This document shows, piece after piece, positions 43,028-51,321 of a stretch of DNA of 64,000 nucleotides. Each line of letters begins with the position of its first letter. The first letter of the stretch is position 1. The stretch is from Natronolimnobius baerhuensis (lineage in GTDB: Archaea > Halobacteriota > Halobacteria > Halobacteriales > Natrialbaceae): the NCBI RefSeq assembly GCF_002177135.1, contig NZ_MWPH01000001.1, forward strand, positions 372,001-436,000. The letters run 5' to 3'. Both the position numbers and the translations under genes were made by a program. The notes under the pieces were generated by a model, which saw only the letters and a program-made list of their open reading frames with translations, had not been told where the DNA came from and did no database searches.

Positions 43028-43351
43028 TTAGTTGGCTTCCGTTTCAGTGTCCGTTTCAGTCTCTAAGTCGCTCTCAGAGTCTTCGGCGGAGACCGGTTCC
43101 GTGTCGACGAAGTCAGTGTCTGCCTCGTCCTCGTCGAAGTCCCCTTCGAAGTCTCCGTCGCGCATTTCCTCAAGTTCTGTTTCGACCTTTTCACGCCCTT
43201 TCTGGAATTCGCCCATGGCCTCACCGGTCGAGCGAGCCAGCTTCGGGATCTTGTTCGCCCCGAAGAGCAAAATGGCAATGAAAAGGATGATCAAAAGTTC
43301 CGGACCCCCGGGTGCGCCGGGGATGAACAGCGGTGCGATTTCGGCTACCAT
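43028..43351 (-). CDS. tatA: Twin-arginine translocase subunit TatA/E
   Basis: 107 residues. A short N-terminal membrane helix (ELLIILFIAILLFGANKIPKL) leads through the Phe-Gly hinge into the amphipathic helix ARSTGEAMGEFQKGREKV, then an acidic disordered tail. Haloarchaea export many proteins by Tat. The ATG at 43351 is preferred to 43378: GGTTATAATT at about 43377-43386 is a good TATA box 28 bases before it. It is directly followed by tRNA-Arg on the same strand. Confidence 0.93.
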   Translation of the reverse strand: MVAEIAPLFIPGAPGGPELLIILFIAILLFGANKIPKLARSTGEAMGEFQKGREKVETELEEMRDGDFEGDFDEDEADTDFVDTEPVSAEDSESDLETETDTETEAN

Positions 43352-43398
43352 CTCTATGCGTGGGTTACCGGCTGGCAATTATAACCTTTTTGGACCAC

Positions 43399-43563
43399 TT
43401 AGTAACGTACAAGACATCGAAAGTCCGCTTTCGAGGAGCTGCAGGCTGTATCGAACTCGAGTAGACAAAACCCACCAGAGAGTAACGCAAACACTGTTTT
43501 CTTACGTCCCGGCGACTCACGGACCGGGTCTTTGAGTGGCGCTCTCGCCTTGCTGCGTGCCAT
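43399..43563 (-). CDS. Doubtful small ORF in the tatA-peroxiredoxin gap
   Basis: 54-residue frame starting MARSKARAPLKDPVRESPGR and continuing with FALLSGGFCLLEF. It is basic, unlike most haloarchaeal proteins, and has no recognisable domain. The DNA holds several short hairpins (GGCG-AGAG-CGCC, CCCGG...CCGGG), so the stretch may encode a structured RNA rather than a protein. The rest of 43352-43740 contains only promoter sequence of tatA and the peroxiredoxin gene. Low confidence. Confidence 0.25.
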   Translation of the reverse strand: MARSKARAPLKDPVRESPGRKKTVFALLSGGFCLLEFDTACSSSKADFRCLVRY

Positions 43564-43740
43564 AGCACCACCACAGAGACCGCTCGAGCGGGGACGAAAG
43601 TGGTACGATAAGTAAACCGCCCGCTGCTCGAGGCGGAGTCGATTGCGACCGCTGAACCCTGTCACCACCCGCCCCGAAATCAACGGTGAACCCGTCCGCG
43701 AACGAAACAATCTTTCCCGGTTGGACATAAGAGACAGTCG

Positions 43741-44220
43741 ATGGTAGACACTGGCGACACTGCACCCGACTTTACCGCACCGCTCGCAACCGGCGACGTT
43801 GACTCGTTCACCCTCTCCGACCGACTCGCAGACGACGCGCCGATTGTCCTCGCGTTCTTCCCCGGTGCGTTCACAGGCGTCTGTACCGACGAAATGTGTA
43901 CGTTCCAGGACCGCCTGTCGGCCTTCGAGGACGTCGATGCCTCGGTCTACGGCGTCAGCCGTGACTCGCCGTTCTCGCTCAACGAGTTCCGCGACCAGAA
44001 CGACCTCGAGTTTGGACTCATTAGCGACTTCAACAAGGAGATCATCGACGACTACGGGATTGCGATGGACTTCGACGACCTCGGCGTCTACGGCGTCGCC
44101 AAGCGTTCCGTCTTCGTTGTCAACGCCGACGGCGAGGTCACCTATGCGTGGGTCAGTGACGACCCTGGCGTCGAACCCGACTACGACGAGGTCGAGGCCG
44201 CTGTCGAGGACGCAGCGTAA
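43741..44220 (+). CDS. Peroxiredoxin (AhpC/TSA, thioredoxin-like)
   Basis: 159 residues, complete thioredoxin-fold peroxiredoxin. The peroxidatic Cys is in FFPGAFTGVCTDEMCTF (GVCT motif, preceded by Pro-x-x-Thr), with a second Cys five residues later. A conserved Arg lies in VAKRSVFVV. It would reduce H2O2 or organic peroxides using thioredoxin-type donors in the cytoplasm. Starts MVDTGDTAPDF. Opposite strand to tatA. Confidence 0.92.
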   Translation: MVDTGDTAPDFTAPLATGDVDSFTLSDRLADDAPIVLAFFPGAFTGVCTDEMCTFQDRLSAFEDVDASVYGVSRDSPFSLNEFRDQNDLEFGLISDFNKEIIDDYGIAMDFDDLGVYGVAKRSVFVVNADGEVTYAWVSDDPGVEPDYDEVEAAVEDAA

Positions 44221-44303
44221 CGACGCTGACCGGTTCCAGCGCGGGTTACACGCACCGTCGCCCGCGCCGTAGCGCTTTTTTGTACTGCAGTCGACCATCC
44301 ACT

Positions 44304-45137
44304 ATGAGTGATTCTGCCGCCGACGACCTCCCCGAGGAAGATGACGACAACTCCGGACGTATCTACGAACCCGACGCTGCACACCACTTCCCCGACGAAA
44401 AACTCAACCGCGTCCTCGAGTTCATCAAAGCCGACGAAGAGATCCAGACCTATCTCGAGGCCCAGAACGTCAACGCGGTCGACCGAATGCAGTATAACGA
44501 CCACGGCGCAAAGCATATCGAAATCGTCCGCAACCGCGCACTCTGTCTGTACGATCTGCTGAAAGGTGGCGACGTGGAGTTCCACGCCAAACAGCAGGGA
44601 CTCGCCGAGGAAGACGAGGCAGTCATCATTGCACTTGCCGCGACGTTACACGACGTTGGCCACGTCGTCCATCGGAACGATCACGTCTATTACTCAATTC
44701 CACTCGCAGCGGATATTCTGGATCGTGTCCTGCCCGAATTCTATGATCTCGTCGACAGGGTTCGCGTGAAAGGCGAGGTCCTCCACGCTATTCTGTGTCA
44801 CCACACGGCTGAAACGCCGTTGACGAACGAAGCGGGCGTTATCCGCGTCGCTGACGCCCTAGATATGGAAAGTGGCCGCTCACGTATTCCCTACGAACAC
44901 GGCGGACGCGGCATTAACACGCTCTCGAGTCAGGCGATCAAACGTGTGTCGCTCTATGAAGGCGACAGTCGGCCCGTAATGGTCGAGATCGCAATGACCA
45001 ACGCTGCGGGTGTCTATCAGGTCGATAACCTCCTGAAGGCGAAACTGCACAACTCTGGACTCGAGGAGTGTATTCGAATCGTCGCGGTCAACACGAACGA
45101 GAACCACGAGCAGTTAGTCGAACGAATCGAGCTCTAG
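44304..45137 (+). CDS. HD-domain phosphohydrolase
   Basis: 277 residues. After an acidic leader, the metal-binding HD pattern is complete: DHGAKHIE (His), LHDVGHVVHR (His-Asp), HAILCHHTAE (His-His) and VADALDMESG (Asp). HD enzymes hydrolyse nucleotides or phosphomonoesters using divalent metals; the substrate here is unknown. The C-terminal 90 residues (RVSLYEGDSRPVMVEIAMTN) form a small extra domain with beta strands. Start at 44304 is supported by TTTTTTG about 30 bases upstream; the frame extends to 44280. A hairpin cluster follows the stop. Confidence 0.85.
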   Translation: MSDSAADDLPEEDDDNSGRIYEPDAAHHFPDEKLNRVLEFIKADEEIQTYLEAQNVNAVDRMQYNDHGAKHIEIVRNRALCLYDLLKGGDVEFHAKQQGLAEEDEAVIIALAATLHDVGHVVHRNDHVYYSIPLAADILDRVLPEFYDLVDRVRVKGEVLHAILCHHTAETPLTNEAGVIRVADALDMESGRSRIPYEHGGRGINTLSSQAIKRVSLYEGDSRPVMVEIAMTNAAGVYQVDNLLKAKLHNSGLEECIRIVAVNTNENHEQLVERIEL

Positions 45138-45156
45138 AGACAAACTTTTGCGCTGC

Positions 45157-45237
45157 GTGCGGTCGCTTCGCGACCGCACTCGGCAAAATCTCGAGAGAGC
45201 GAAGCTCTCTCGGACCTCGCGGGATCGAAGATCCCGC
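45157..45237 (+). repeat. Three consecutive perfect hairpins after the HD gene
   Basis: Hairpin 1: GTGCGGTCGC-TTC-GCGACCGCAC (45157-45179). Hairpin 2: GAGAGAGC-GAA-GCTCTCTC (45193-45211). Hairpin 3: GCGGGATC-GAA-GATCCCGC (45219-45237). All have 8-10 bp perfect stems and 3-base loops. The stretch 45238-45456 has no gene. The element may stabilise the transcript 3' end or be a repeated genomic module; I have seen the general style in haloarchaeal intergenic DNA. Confidence 0.75.
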
Positions 45238-45456
45238 TTAGCTTTGATGAAAAGCACTCCTCCTTCCGGTCTCTCACTCCTTCCAGTCGTTCGCTCACAT
45301 CAGTCGTCGGCCCGCTCACGACTTCGTCGTTCGCGGTAAGACTCAGCGGTTTCCTGCCCTCCCCCGAATCACGGAATCGCCGCGATTGACGGCGACTCCG
45401 CTCTCGGCCATTCTATCGTCCATACAAGCACTGTACTACCGACTCCGACCGCAAAA

Positions 45457-45681
45457 TCAAACCAGTTCGTAGCGTCCGTTCCGGCGCTCGAGGTGGCCGC
45501 GCTCGCGAAGCGTCCCGGTGATCGAGAGGACGGTACTCTTGTTGACGTCAAGCGCAGACCGGAGCTCGTCGGCCGTTGCGCTGCCGTTCGCTGTGAGATA
45601 GAGATAGACCAACTTCGCACGTGGGGAGGCGAGATCCTCCGGCATCGACACATCGATTCCCTGTACCGTTGTCGCACTCAT
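45457..45681 (-). CDS. Small winged-helix/HTH transcriptional regulator
   Basis: 74 residues; a stand-alone MarR/TrmB-type DNA-binding domain: SPRAKLVYLYLTANGSATADEL (helices 1-2), RSALDVNKSTVLSITGTLRERG (recognition helix) and a wing LERRNGRYELV. No ligand domain, so it may be a simple autorepressor or partner protein. A perfect 10-bp inverted repeat brackets its TATA box. Neighbours (HD hydrolase, SDH) give no obvious target. Confidence 0.82.
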   Translation of the reverse strand: MSATTVQGIDVSMPEDLASPRAKLVYLYLTANGSATADELRSALDVNKSTVLSITGTLRERGHLERRNGRYELV

Positions 45682-45696
45682 ACTTGTGGTTCACTG

Positions 45697-45736
45697 TTTC
45701 GACGATAATAAACCTATGTTTCAACAATCGTCGAAA
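45697..45736 (-). promoter_or_regulatory. Inverted-repeat operator across the TATA box of the HTH gene
   Basis: TTTCGACGAT (45697-45706) and ATCGTCGAAA (45727-45736) are perfect 10-bp inverted repeats separated by 20 bases. The minus-strand TATA box GGTTTATT (45706-45713) sits at the left arm's edge, about 28 bases before the ATG. Likely the gene's own operator. The stretch 45737-46014 shows no gene. Confidence 0.62.
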
Positions 45737-46014
45737 ATTGGGCCACTGTGGCGGGGTGTCTTCGTTGTTTTGGACACGGGAAGAATCGTGGAAATGCTGT
45801 GTTAGCAGTGATTGGGTGCTCTTCCTCGAGAATTCGGGTTTCACTGATCGTCGTGATTGTCGAGTAATGTGACTGGTTCACACACAATGGTGAACTGGCG
45901 CTGTGAACCTCAAAAACGGTATGAACGCTGTTTCAGACGGATCGTGTCCGTCGTTCGGTGTCCCTCCGACCGTTCTGGATCGCACCCGGAACCAGTTGCA
46001 GCGGTCCGTCTCAG

Positions 46015-46209
46015 TTACTCTCTGGCGTCCTCGAATCGAAGTGAGAGTGTGGACATGCCCCAGGCGAACAACAGAAGTCCAACGAACGTCAGGTAGGCAA
46101 CACCGAGCGGGACGGCGATGACTGGGACCCACTCGTAGAACACATAGCCAGCCACCAATAGCAGTGGCACGACGACTAGATTCGCCTTGATGAACCGCTC
46201 GAGACTCAT
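46015..46209 (-). CDS. Small two-helix membrane protein
   Basis: 64 residues: MSLERFIKANLVVVPLLLVA begins helix 1 (about 10-30), WVPVIAVPLGVAYLTFVGLL forms helix 2, and a polar STLSLRFEDARE tail follows. The frame extends upstream to 46236, but the ATG at 46209 begins the plausible protein. It lies just downstream of sdhA on the same strand, 100 bases away, so it might be part of or follow the SDH operon; function unknown. Confidence 0.62.
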   Translation of the reverse strand: MSLERFIKANLVVVPLLLVAGYVFYEWVPVIAVPLGVAYLTFVGLLLFAWGMSTLSLRFEDARE

Positions 46210-46308
46210 AGTCAAATAGCGGCCCTGCGCGTACAAAGTCGTGGTGATGTCACAGGTGGTGCTATGGACGACGCCACTGCAACGAGAAACGAAAATCGGA
46301 GACGGACG

Positions 46309-48144
46309 TTAGTAGCTGCGAACTTTCGGCTCGTAGGTCTTGTCCTGACCCTCGAGGATAACGGGGCGATAGAAGATGTTGGGTTCGCCGTCGTCCCACG
46401 AGATGAGCGTGTGTTTGAGCCACTCCTCGTCCTTGCGTTCCTGGTGTTCCTGACGCCAGTGAGCGCCACGGAACTCCGTGCGGACGAGTGCGCCGAGGGC
46501 AATCGTCTCGGCGACGTCGATCAGGTTGCGCGTCTCGTAGGTCATCTGCAGGTCCGTGTTGAACGTGCGTGATGGATCGTCGACGTAGACATCCTGATAC
46601 TCCTCGCGGCACTCACGAATGAGCTTGAGCGCCTTCTTAATTCCCTCCTCGGTCCGGAAGACGTTGACGTAGTCAGTCATCGCCTTCTGGAGTTTCGACC
46701 GAATCTCGGCGTGCTGGACGCCGCTGTCTTTGTCCATCAGACCGTCGACACGCGTCCGCTCGCGCTCGACAGCACGCTCGAGGAGGCCATCAGCATCTGC
46801 AGTCACGCCGCCATCGGCGGCAACACCATCACTTGTCTCGATCCCGGCTGCACCGGGCTGGACGGGAAGGTCGGTGTCGTCGTCTTCGACGTCGTCGCCG
46901 TAGCCGGTGCGGATCTGTGGCTCGCCCAGGTCGTCGCCGGCAGCGTGGCGACCGGCGCGCTTGCCGAAGACGATCAGTTCCGGCAGGGCGTTGCCGCCGA
47001 GTCGGTTTCCGCCGTGGACGGAGACACAGGCACACTCACCGGCAGCGTAGAGACCATTGATGTTGGTCTGTCCGTTCTCGTCGGTTTCGATGCCGCCCAT
47101 CGCGTAGTGCTGGCCGGGCTTGACGGGCATCGGCTCGACGAGGCCGTCGACGCCCTCGAAGTCCTCCGCGAGGTGGAGAATGTTCTCGAGGCGGTCGAGA
47201 ATGCGCTCTTCGCCGAGATGGCGCATGTCGAGGTGGACGTACTCGTCTTCGACGCCGCGACCTGCGTCGACTTCGTCAAGTTCGGCACGGGCGACGACGT
47301 CGCGGCTCGCGAGTTCGCCGGAGTTGTTCGCATAGCCGTGTTCGAACATGAACCGCTCGCCGTCGTTATTGTAGAGGATGCCACCCTCTCCACGGACACC
47401 CTCGGAGATGAGGACACCCGTGGAGGGGAGCGAAGTCGGGTGGAACTGGATGAACTCCATGTCCTCGAGTGGGACGCCTGCGCGGTAGGCCATCGCGTGG
47501 CCGTCGCCGGTACAGGAGACGGCGTTGGTGGTGTGATCGAAGGCCTGTCCGGGGCCGCCGGTCGCGAGGACGACGCCGTTGTTGGCTTTGAATCCTTCAA
47601 TCTGACCGGACTGGACGTCGTAGGCGACGACGCCGTGACATTCGCGGTCGTTCGGATCGGTATCGTCGCTGGTGACGAGGTTCATCACGTACCACTCGTC
47701 GTAGACCTGAATGCCGTGTTTGACAGCCTGCTCGTACATCGTATGCAGCAGGTGGTGTCCCGTTTCGGCACCGGCGTAGGTGGTTCGCGGATAGGAGAGG
47801 CCACCGAATGGGCGCTGGGAAACGGTTCCGTCCTCTTCGCGCGAGAACGGCATCCCCCAGTGCTCGAGATTCATCGTCTCCTTCGGGGAGTCCTGTGCGA
47901 GAGTCTCGACAGCGGGTGCGTCGCCCAGGTAGTCGGACCCTTTCATCGTGTCGTAGGCGTGGAGTTCCCAGTCGTCACCCTCCTGCAGGGCGGCGTTAAT
48001 GCCACCTTCTGCTGCGCCGGTGTGGCTGCGAACCGGGTGGAGTTTCGTGACGATTGCCGTATCGGCTCCCGCCTCGCTCGCTGCGACCGCGGCTCGGAGG
48101 CCGGCACCGCCTGCGCCGACCACGATAACGTCGTGTTCGTACAT
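46309..48144 (-). CDS. sdhA: Succinate dehydrogenase flavoprotein subunit
   Basis: 611 residues. Oxidises succinate to fumarate on the cytoplasmic side of complex II. FAD-binding GAGGAGLRAAVAASEAG is at the N-terminus; the covalent-FAD His is in VRSHTGAAEGGINAAL. Active-site stretches are QFHPTSLPSTG, ISEGVRGEGGIL and QHYAMGGIETD, with NRLGGNALPEL near the substrate Arg. The length is normal. It is the last gene of sdhCDBA, beginning one base after sdhB. Confidence 0.96.
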   Translation of the reverse strand: MYEHDVIVVGAGGAGLRAAVAASEAGADTAIVTKLHPVRSHTGAAEGGINAALQEGDDWELHAYDTMKGSDYLGDAPAVETLAQDSPKETMNLEHWGMPFSREEDGTVSQRPFGGLSYPRTTYAGAETGHHLLHTMYEQAVKHGIQVYDEWYVMNLVTSDDTDPNDRECHGVVAYDVQSGQIEGFKANNGVVLATGGPGQAFDHTTNAVSCTGDGHAMAYRAGVPLEDMEFIQFHPTSLPSTGVLISEGVRGEGGILYNNDGERFMFEHGYANNSGELASRDVVARAELDEVDAGRGVEDEYVHLDMRHLGEERILDRLENILHLAEDFEGVDGLVEPMPVKPGQHYAMGGIETDENGQTNINGLYAAGECACVSVHGGNRLGGNALPELIVFGKRAGRHAAGDDLGEPQIRTGYGDDVEDDDTDLPVQPGAAGIETSDGVAADGGVTADADGLLERAVERERTRVDGLMDKDSGVQHAEIRSKLQKAMTDYVNVFRTEEGIKKALKLIRECREEYQDVYVDDPSRTFNTDLQMTYETRNLIDVAETIALGALVRTEFRGAHWRQEHQERKDEEWLKHTLISWDDGEPNIFYRPVILEGQDKTYEPKVRSY

Positions 48145-48145
48145 A

Positions 48146-49030
48146 TTACCAGAATTTCAGGTTCTTCTTGACTGCTTCGCGCTTGAGCTCCTGAATGTGC
48201 TCAGTAAGCGGAATGTCTTTCGGACACACCTCGGTACAGGAGAACTGGGTCTGGCACCGCCAGACACCGTGTTCCTGCTCGAGAATGCGGAGTCGGTGCG
48301 CTTTGATGTCCTCGCTTTCGCGGTCGTCCATCGCGAACTTGTAGGCCTTGTTGATCGCGGCTGGGCCGAGATACTCGTTGTCGCCAGCGGCGATGTTACA
48401 ACTAGACATACAGGCAGCACACCAGATACAGCGCGAGGACATCTTGATCTTCTCGCGGTTTTCGGGGGTCTGGCGCTGTTCTTCGAGTTCGTCCGATTCA
48501 GGCGTGTCCTCGTCCTGGAAGTACGGCTCGACGGCGTGCATCTGGTCGTAGAAGTGGTCCATGTCGACGACCAGGTCCTTGACGACCTCCTGATGTGGCA
48601 GCGGTTCGATTCGAACCGGCTGCTCGAGTTCGGAGATTTGGGTTTTGCAGCCGAGTTTCTGCGTGCCGTTGACGAAGAAGGCATCCGACCCACAGACGGC
48701 CTGCCGACAGGAGTGTCGGAAGGTAAGCGAGGAATCGAACTCGTCGCGGGCGTACATGACTGCATCGAGGACGGTCATCCCCTTCTCGAAGGGGACGTGG
48801 AAGTCATCAAAGCGCGGTTCCTGTTTGGCTTCGACTTCTGGGTCGTAACGGAACACTTTGAGGTGGACCGTCTCGTCGGCGGCTTCGGCCTCCTTCTCGG
48901 CGTGTTCGTCGACCATGCCGCTTTCTTTGTCTTTGAGTCGGCGCTGCTGTGGCGACTCCGCCCCTTTCATCTCGGGGTCTTTCGGTGACTCTTGACTCTC
49001 CGGCTCTTGTTGTTGCTGTTGTGTACTCAT
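48146..49030 (-). CDS. sdhB: Succinate dehydrogenase iron-sulfur subunit
   Basis: 294 residues. A Gln-rich acidic leader of about 60 residues precedes the [2Fe-2S] domain: RHSCRQAVCGSDAFFVNG with Asp in place of the third Cys, as in E. coli SdhB, and the later Cys in LGCKTQI. The C-terminal domain has CIWCAACMSSCN for [4Fe-4S] and FSCTEVCPKDIP for the [3Fe-4S]/[4Fe-4S] pair. The ATG at 49030 is used; the frame upstream enters sdhD. Confidence 0.95.
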   Translation of the reverse strand: MSTQQQQQEPESQESPKDPEMKGAESPQQRRLKDKESGMVDEHAEKEAEAADETVHLKVFRYDPEVEAKQEPRFDDFHVPFEKGMTVLDAVMYARDEFDSSLTFRHSCRQAVCGSDAFFVNGTQKLGCKTQISELEQPVRIEPLPHQEVVKDLVVDMDHFYDQMHAVEPYFQDEDTPESDELEEQRQTPENREKIKMSSRCIWCAACMSSCNIAAGDNEYLGPAAINKAYKFAMDDRESEDIKAHRLRILEQEHGVWRCQTQFSCTEVCPKDIPLTEHIQELKREAVKKNLKFW

Positions 49031-49031
49031 A

Positions 49032-49397
49032 TTAGATGAAATCCCCCATGACAAGTGCAACGTAGGTGCCCTGGGCAACGAGTGCTACCCCGGCGATAAC
49101 AAGGACCGCGAGGACGACCTTTTTCTGGGTGCCTTTAAGTCCCTGATTGACCAGCGCGTTGTAGACGCCGTTGACGCCGTGGAACGCCGCGGTGACCAGG
49201 AACAGAACCATCGTGATGAAGTAGCCCACGCTCGACATGCGGGCTTGCGTTCCTGCGAACGTCACGTCTGCGGCGTGGTTAACGAAGTGCAGTTGGAAGA
49301 AGTGGAACGCAAGCACGACGACGAGAAACGCCGCCGTGATGCGCTGGAGCAACCACCCGGTTCCGCCGGGCGTAAACGAAGAGTATCGTTCTGCCAT
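49032..49397 (-). CDS. sdhD: Succinate dehydrogenase membrane anchor subunit
   Basis: 121 residues with three membrane helices (about 15-37, 57-78, 93-117). Candidate heme-b or quinone-site His residues are in LAFHFFQLHFVNHA and in FHGVNGVYN. It anchors SdhA/B to the membrane with SdhC. Overlaps sdhC stop by one base, and one base separates it from sdhB. Confidence 0.9.
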   Translation of the reverse strand: MAERYSSFTPGGTGWLLQRITAAFLVVVLAFHFFQLHFVNHAADVTFAGTQARMSSVGYFITMVLFLVTAAFHGVNGVYNALVNQGLKGTQKKVVLAVLVIAGVALVAQGTYVALVMGDFI

Positions 49398-49825
49398 TAG
49401 AAGCCCACCCCGTCCATGAATGTTGGGACGCTCGCCACGGTGATAAGTCCCGTGAGGATCAGCGAGGCGTAGAAACTCTTATCCTGGGCATCAAGTCCGA
49501 TCCCGAGATCGACCATCAGCAGGCGAAGCCCGTTCAGGATGTGGAAGACGGCCACTGCGAGTAGGCCGACCTCGAGCACCCGGATAATGAACAGGGACTC
49601 GAGACCCTGGATCGTCGTGGTGTAAATGTCTGTTTCCTGTTGGATTGCCATTGGGTCACCGGCTGCTGCACCGATAGCTGTACTCAGCACGGCGATGTGG
49701 GTAAACAGGTAGCCGATCAGCATCCACCCGGTGAATTTGTGAAAAATCCACGCCCACATCCCGGCCGAGAACTCCTTCCACCGCCCGAAGTCCTCTATGA
49801 GGCCGCGATTGTAAGACTGACTCAT
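49397..49825 (-). CDS. sdhC: Succinate dehydrogenase cytochrome b subunit
   Basis: 142 residues with three membrane helices. Helix 1 contains [20 protein letters not shown] (the conserved His of SdhC-type subunits), and helix 2 has [14 protein letters not shown], the classical SdhC His-x-x-N-G-x-R signature. First gene of sdhCDBA. Start 49825 is preferred to 49909 because TTCTATACC at 49853-49862 is a TATA box about 30 bases upstream of it. Confidence 0.92.
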   Translation of the reverse strand: MSQSYNRGLIEDFGRWKEFSAGMWAWIFHKFTGWMLIGYLFTHIAVLSTAIGAAAGDPMAIQQETDIYTTTIQGLESLFIIRVLEVGLLAVAVFHILNGLRLLMVDLGIGLDAQDKSFYASLILTGLITVASVPTFMDGVGF

Positions 49826-49852
49826 ACGCTCATGTGGACCGTTTGACCGTGG

Positions 49853-49862
49853 GGGTATAGAA
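49853..49862 (-). promoter_or_regulatory. Probable TATA box of the sdhCDBA operon
   Basis: On the minus strand TTCTATACC lies about 30 bases before the sdhC ATG, followed by a GC-rich leader. Supports a leaderless or very short-leader operon transcript. Confidence 0.5.
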
Positions 49863-49990
49863 CTTACTTTTATCTCGCCCTGAACGCGTTTCCCCCATGA
49901 ATAATTCATGGAAAAGAAACGGATTCACGGTGGCGCGGGTGCAACCAGCCGCGAATGATCGTCCCTCATTGGCCTATTCGACACGGCCAG

Positions 49991-50150
49991 TATAGTAGCT
50001 ACTGCAAGTCAATGCACACCTGATCGCCAGACGGATGCGCGGTTCGGAGTGAACGAAGTGAGCGAGAACCGCGGAAAAGCGAGCGGCGAACGCAGTGAAC
50101 CGCGAGCAGGATCGGCGATCAGTGTGTAAATAGTTGCAGTTGTTACTATA
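49991..50150 (+). repeat. Dispersed terminal-inverted-repeat element, copy 2
   Basis: 160 bp with the clearest ends of the three copies: TATAGTAGCTACTGCAA (49991-50007) and TTGCAGTTGTTACTATA (50134-50150), which pair at 14 of 17 positions. ACCTGATCGCC and GGCGATCAGTGTG form a second inverted pair inside. The centre contains GCGGTTCGGAGTGAACG and GAACCGCGG. It lies 13 bases after the end of the aspartoacylase-family gene. Confidence 0.78.
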
Positions 50151-50163
50151 TGACAACGCAGAA

Positions 50164-51279
50164 TCACTCCTGTTGTCTCAACTTCGACTGTGACCGTTCT
50201 TCGGTATGTTCGCGCTCGAGGGCAACCTGCGTGTCCGGCGAGAGCCCGACAAGGTGACAGAGCGGGTTCCCGGGGTAGACGACGGGATTCTCGAGGACGC
50301 CGACGACGAGGCCGGTAAAGGGTGCTTCGACGGAGACGATGTCCTCTTCTTCCTTAAACGGGTTTGTGATCGAACAGATCACGTCGCCTTCCCTGACGAG
50401 TTCGCCGCGACCGTGTTTCATGTCGACGATACCGCCCGCGTCGGCGCGAATCCAGGTTTTCTTGCTCGAGTCGTCGATGAGGGTGCGCCAGCCCGGCCAG
50501 TGAACCGACGAATCGGGATGGCAGCCGAACTCGGCAAGGATGCTCGCAACGCCGGTCAGCGCGCGGTCGATGAGGCGGCGCTGGAAGCGGTGGGCCTCAC
50601 CCATTTCGACGGTGATTGTCGGGACGCCGGCGTCGGTTGCTTCGCGCCGGAGGGTTCCGGAGGGACCTTCGCCGCCGATGATGACGTTCGAACTGAACGC
50701 GTTGGCGAGGCGGGCGACCTGGCCATTGTCCATGTTGGCTCGAACGTGGAGCATGTTGGTTCGCCCGCGCGTTGACGTATGAAAGTCGATCCCCAGATCG
50801 CATGGTTCGATGAAGTTCGTAAAGATGCGGTGAGCCATCCGGCGGGCGCTTGTCGAGCCTTCGCGGCCGGGAAACGACCGATTCAGGTCCCGGTCGTAGA
50901 TCGGCAGATACCGCTCTTGGGCGAGAAAGCCCGGGACGTTCATCACGGGCAGACAGACCAGCGTGCCGTGTAACTCGGCGTGATCCCAGTCGTGGGCGAC
51001 CTCGCGGACGACCTCGATCCCGTTGAGTTCGTCGCCATGGGCCGCCGCCGAAAGGAATACTGTCGGCCCAGGGTGTTTCCCGTTGACAATTGTCACCGGA
51101 ATTCTGACAGGGTCGCCCAGATACGTCTCGCTGATCCCATACCGAATATTCGCGGATTCGCCGGGGTCGACCCGCCCACCGTCGTAGGTAAAGGCCTCCT
51201 CGAGGGCATCGGCGTCGGCAGTGGTTCCCCCGTCAGTGACGGGCATCGCACCGTCGACGTCCGAACCGTCGTCGCTCAT
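50164..51279 (-). CDS. Succinylglutamate desuccinylase/aspartoacylase family protein
   Basis: 371 residues, M14-like zinc hydrolase. Zinc-site pattern HGDELNG (His-x-x-Glu) near residue 80 and His in LGIDFHTSTRG; the family's DLNRSFPG stretch is present, and a Glu in ITVEMGEAHRF fits the catalytic base. The C-terminal 100 residues (GGIVDMKHGRGELVREGD to VYPGNPLCHLVG) are a biotinyl/lipoyl-like beta domain common in this family. Start 51279 is chosen over 51333, which would run into the repeat. Substrate (N-acyl amino acid) is unknown. The gene is bracketed by two copies of the same dispersed repeat. Confidence 0.87.
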   Translation of the reverse strand: MSDDGSDVDGAMPVTDGGTTADADALEEAFTYDGGRVDPGESANIRYGISETYLGDPVRIPVTIVNGKHPGPTVFLSAAAHGDELNGIEVVREVAHDWDHAELHGTLVCLPVMNVPGFLAQERYLPIYDRDLNRSFPGREGSTSARRMAHRIFTNFIEPCDLGIDFHTSTRGRTNMLHVRANMDNGQVARLANAFSSNVIIGGEGPSGTLRREATDAGVPTITVEMGEAHRFQRRLIDRALTGVASILAEFGCHPDSSVHWPGWRTLIDDSSKKTWIRADAGGIVDMKHGRGELVREGDVICSITNPFKEEEDIVSVEAPFTGLVVGVLENPVVYPGNPLCHLVGLSPDTQVALEREHTEERSQSKLRQQE

Positions 51280-51321
51280 ACCCACGTCTGGAGGGGGAGC
51301 AATGTGAATCTTGTCGTTAGC

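Noticed and set aside
43399-44298. A 299-codon minus-strand frame covering the peroxiredoxin gene
   Set aside because: Antisense of the peroxiredoxin gene for most of its length; only the last 54 codons lie in the intergenic gap and are treated separately with low confidence.
46711-48171. A 486-codon plus-strand frame
   Set aside because: Lies antisense to sdhA, whose motifs are complete. No recognisable domain in the plus frame.
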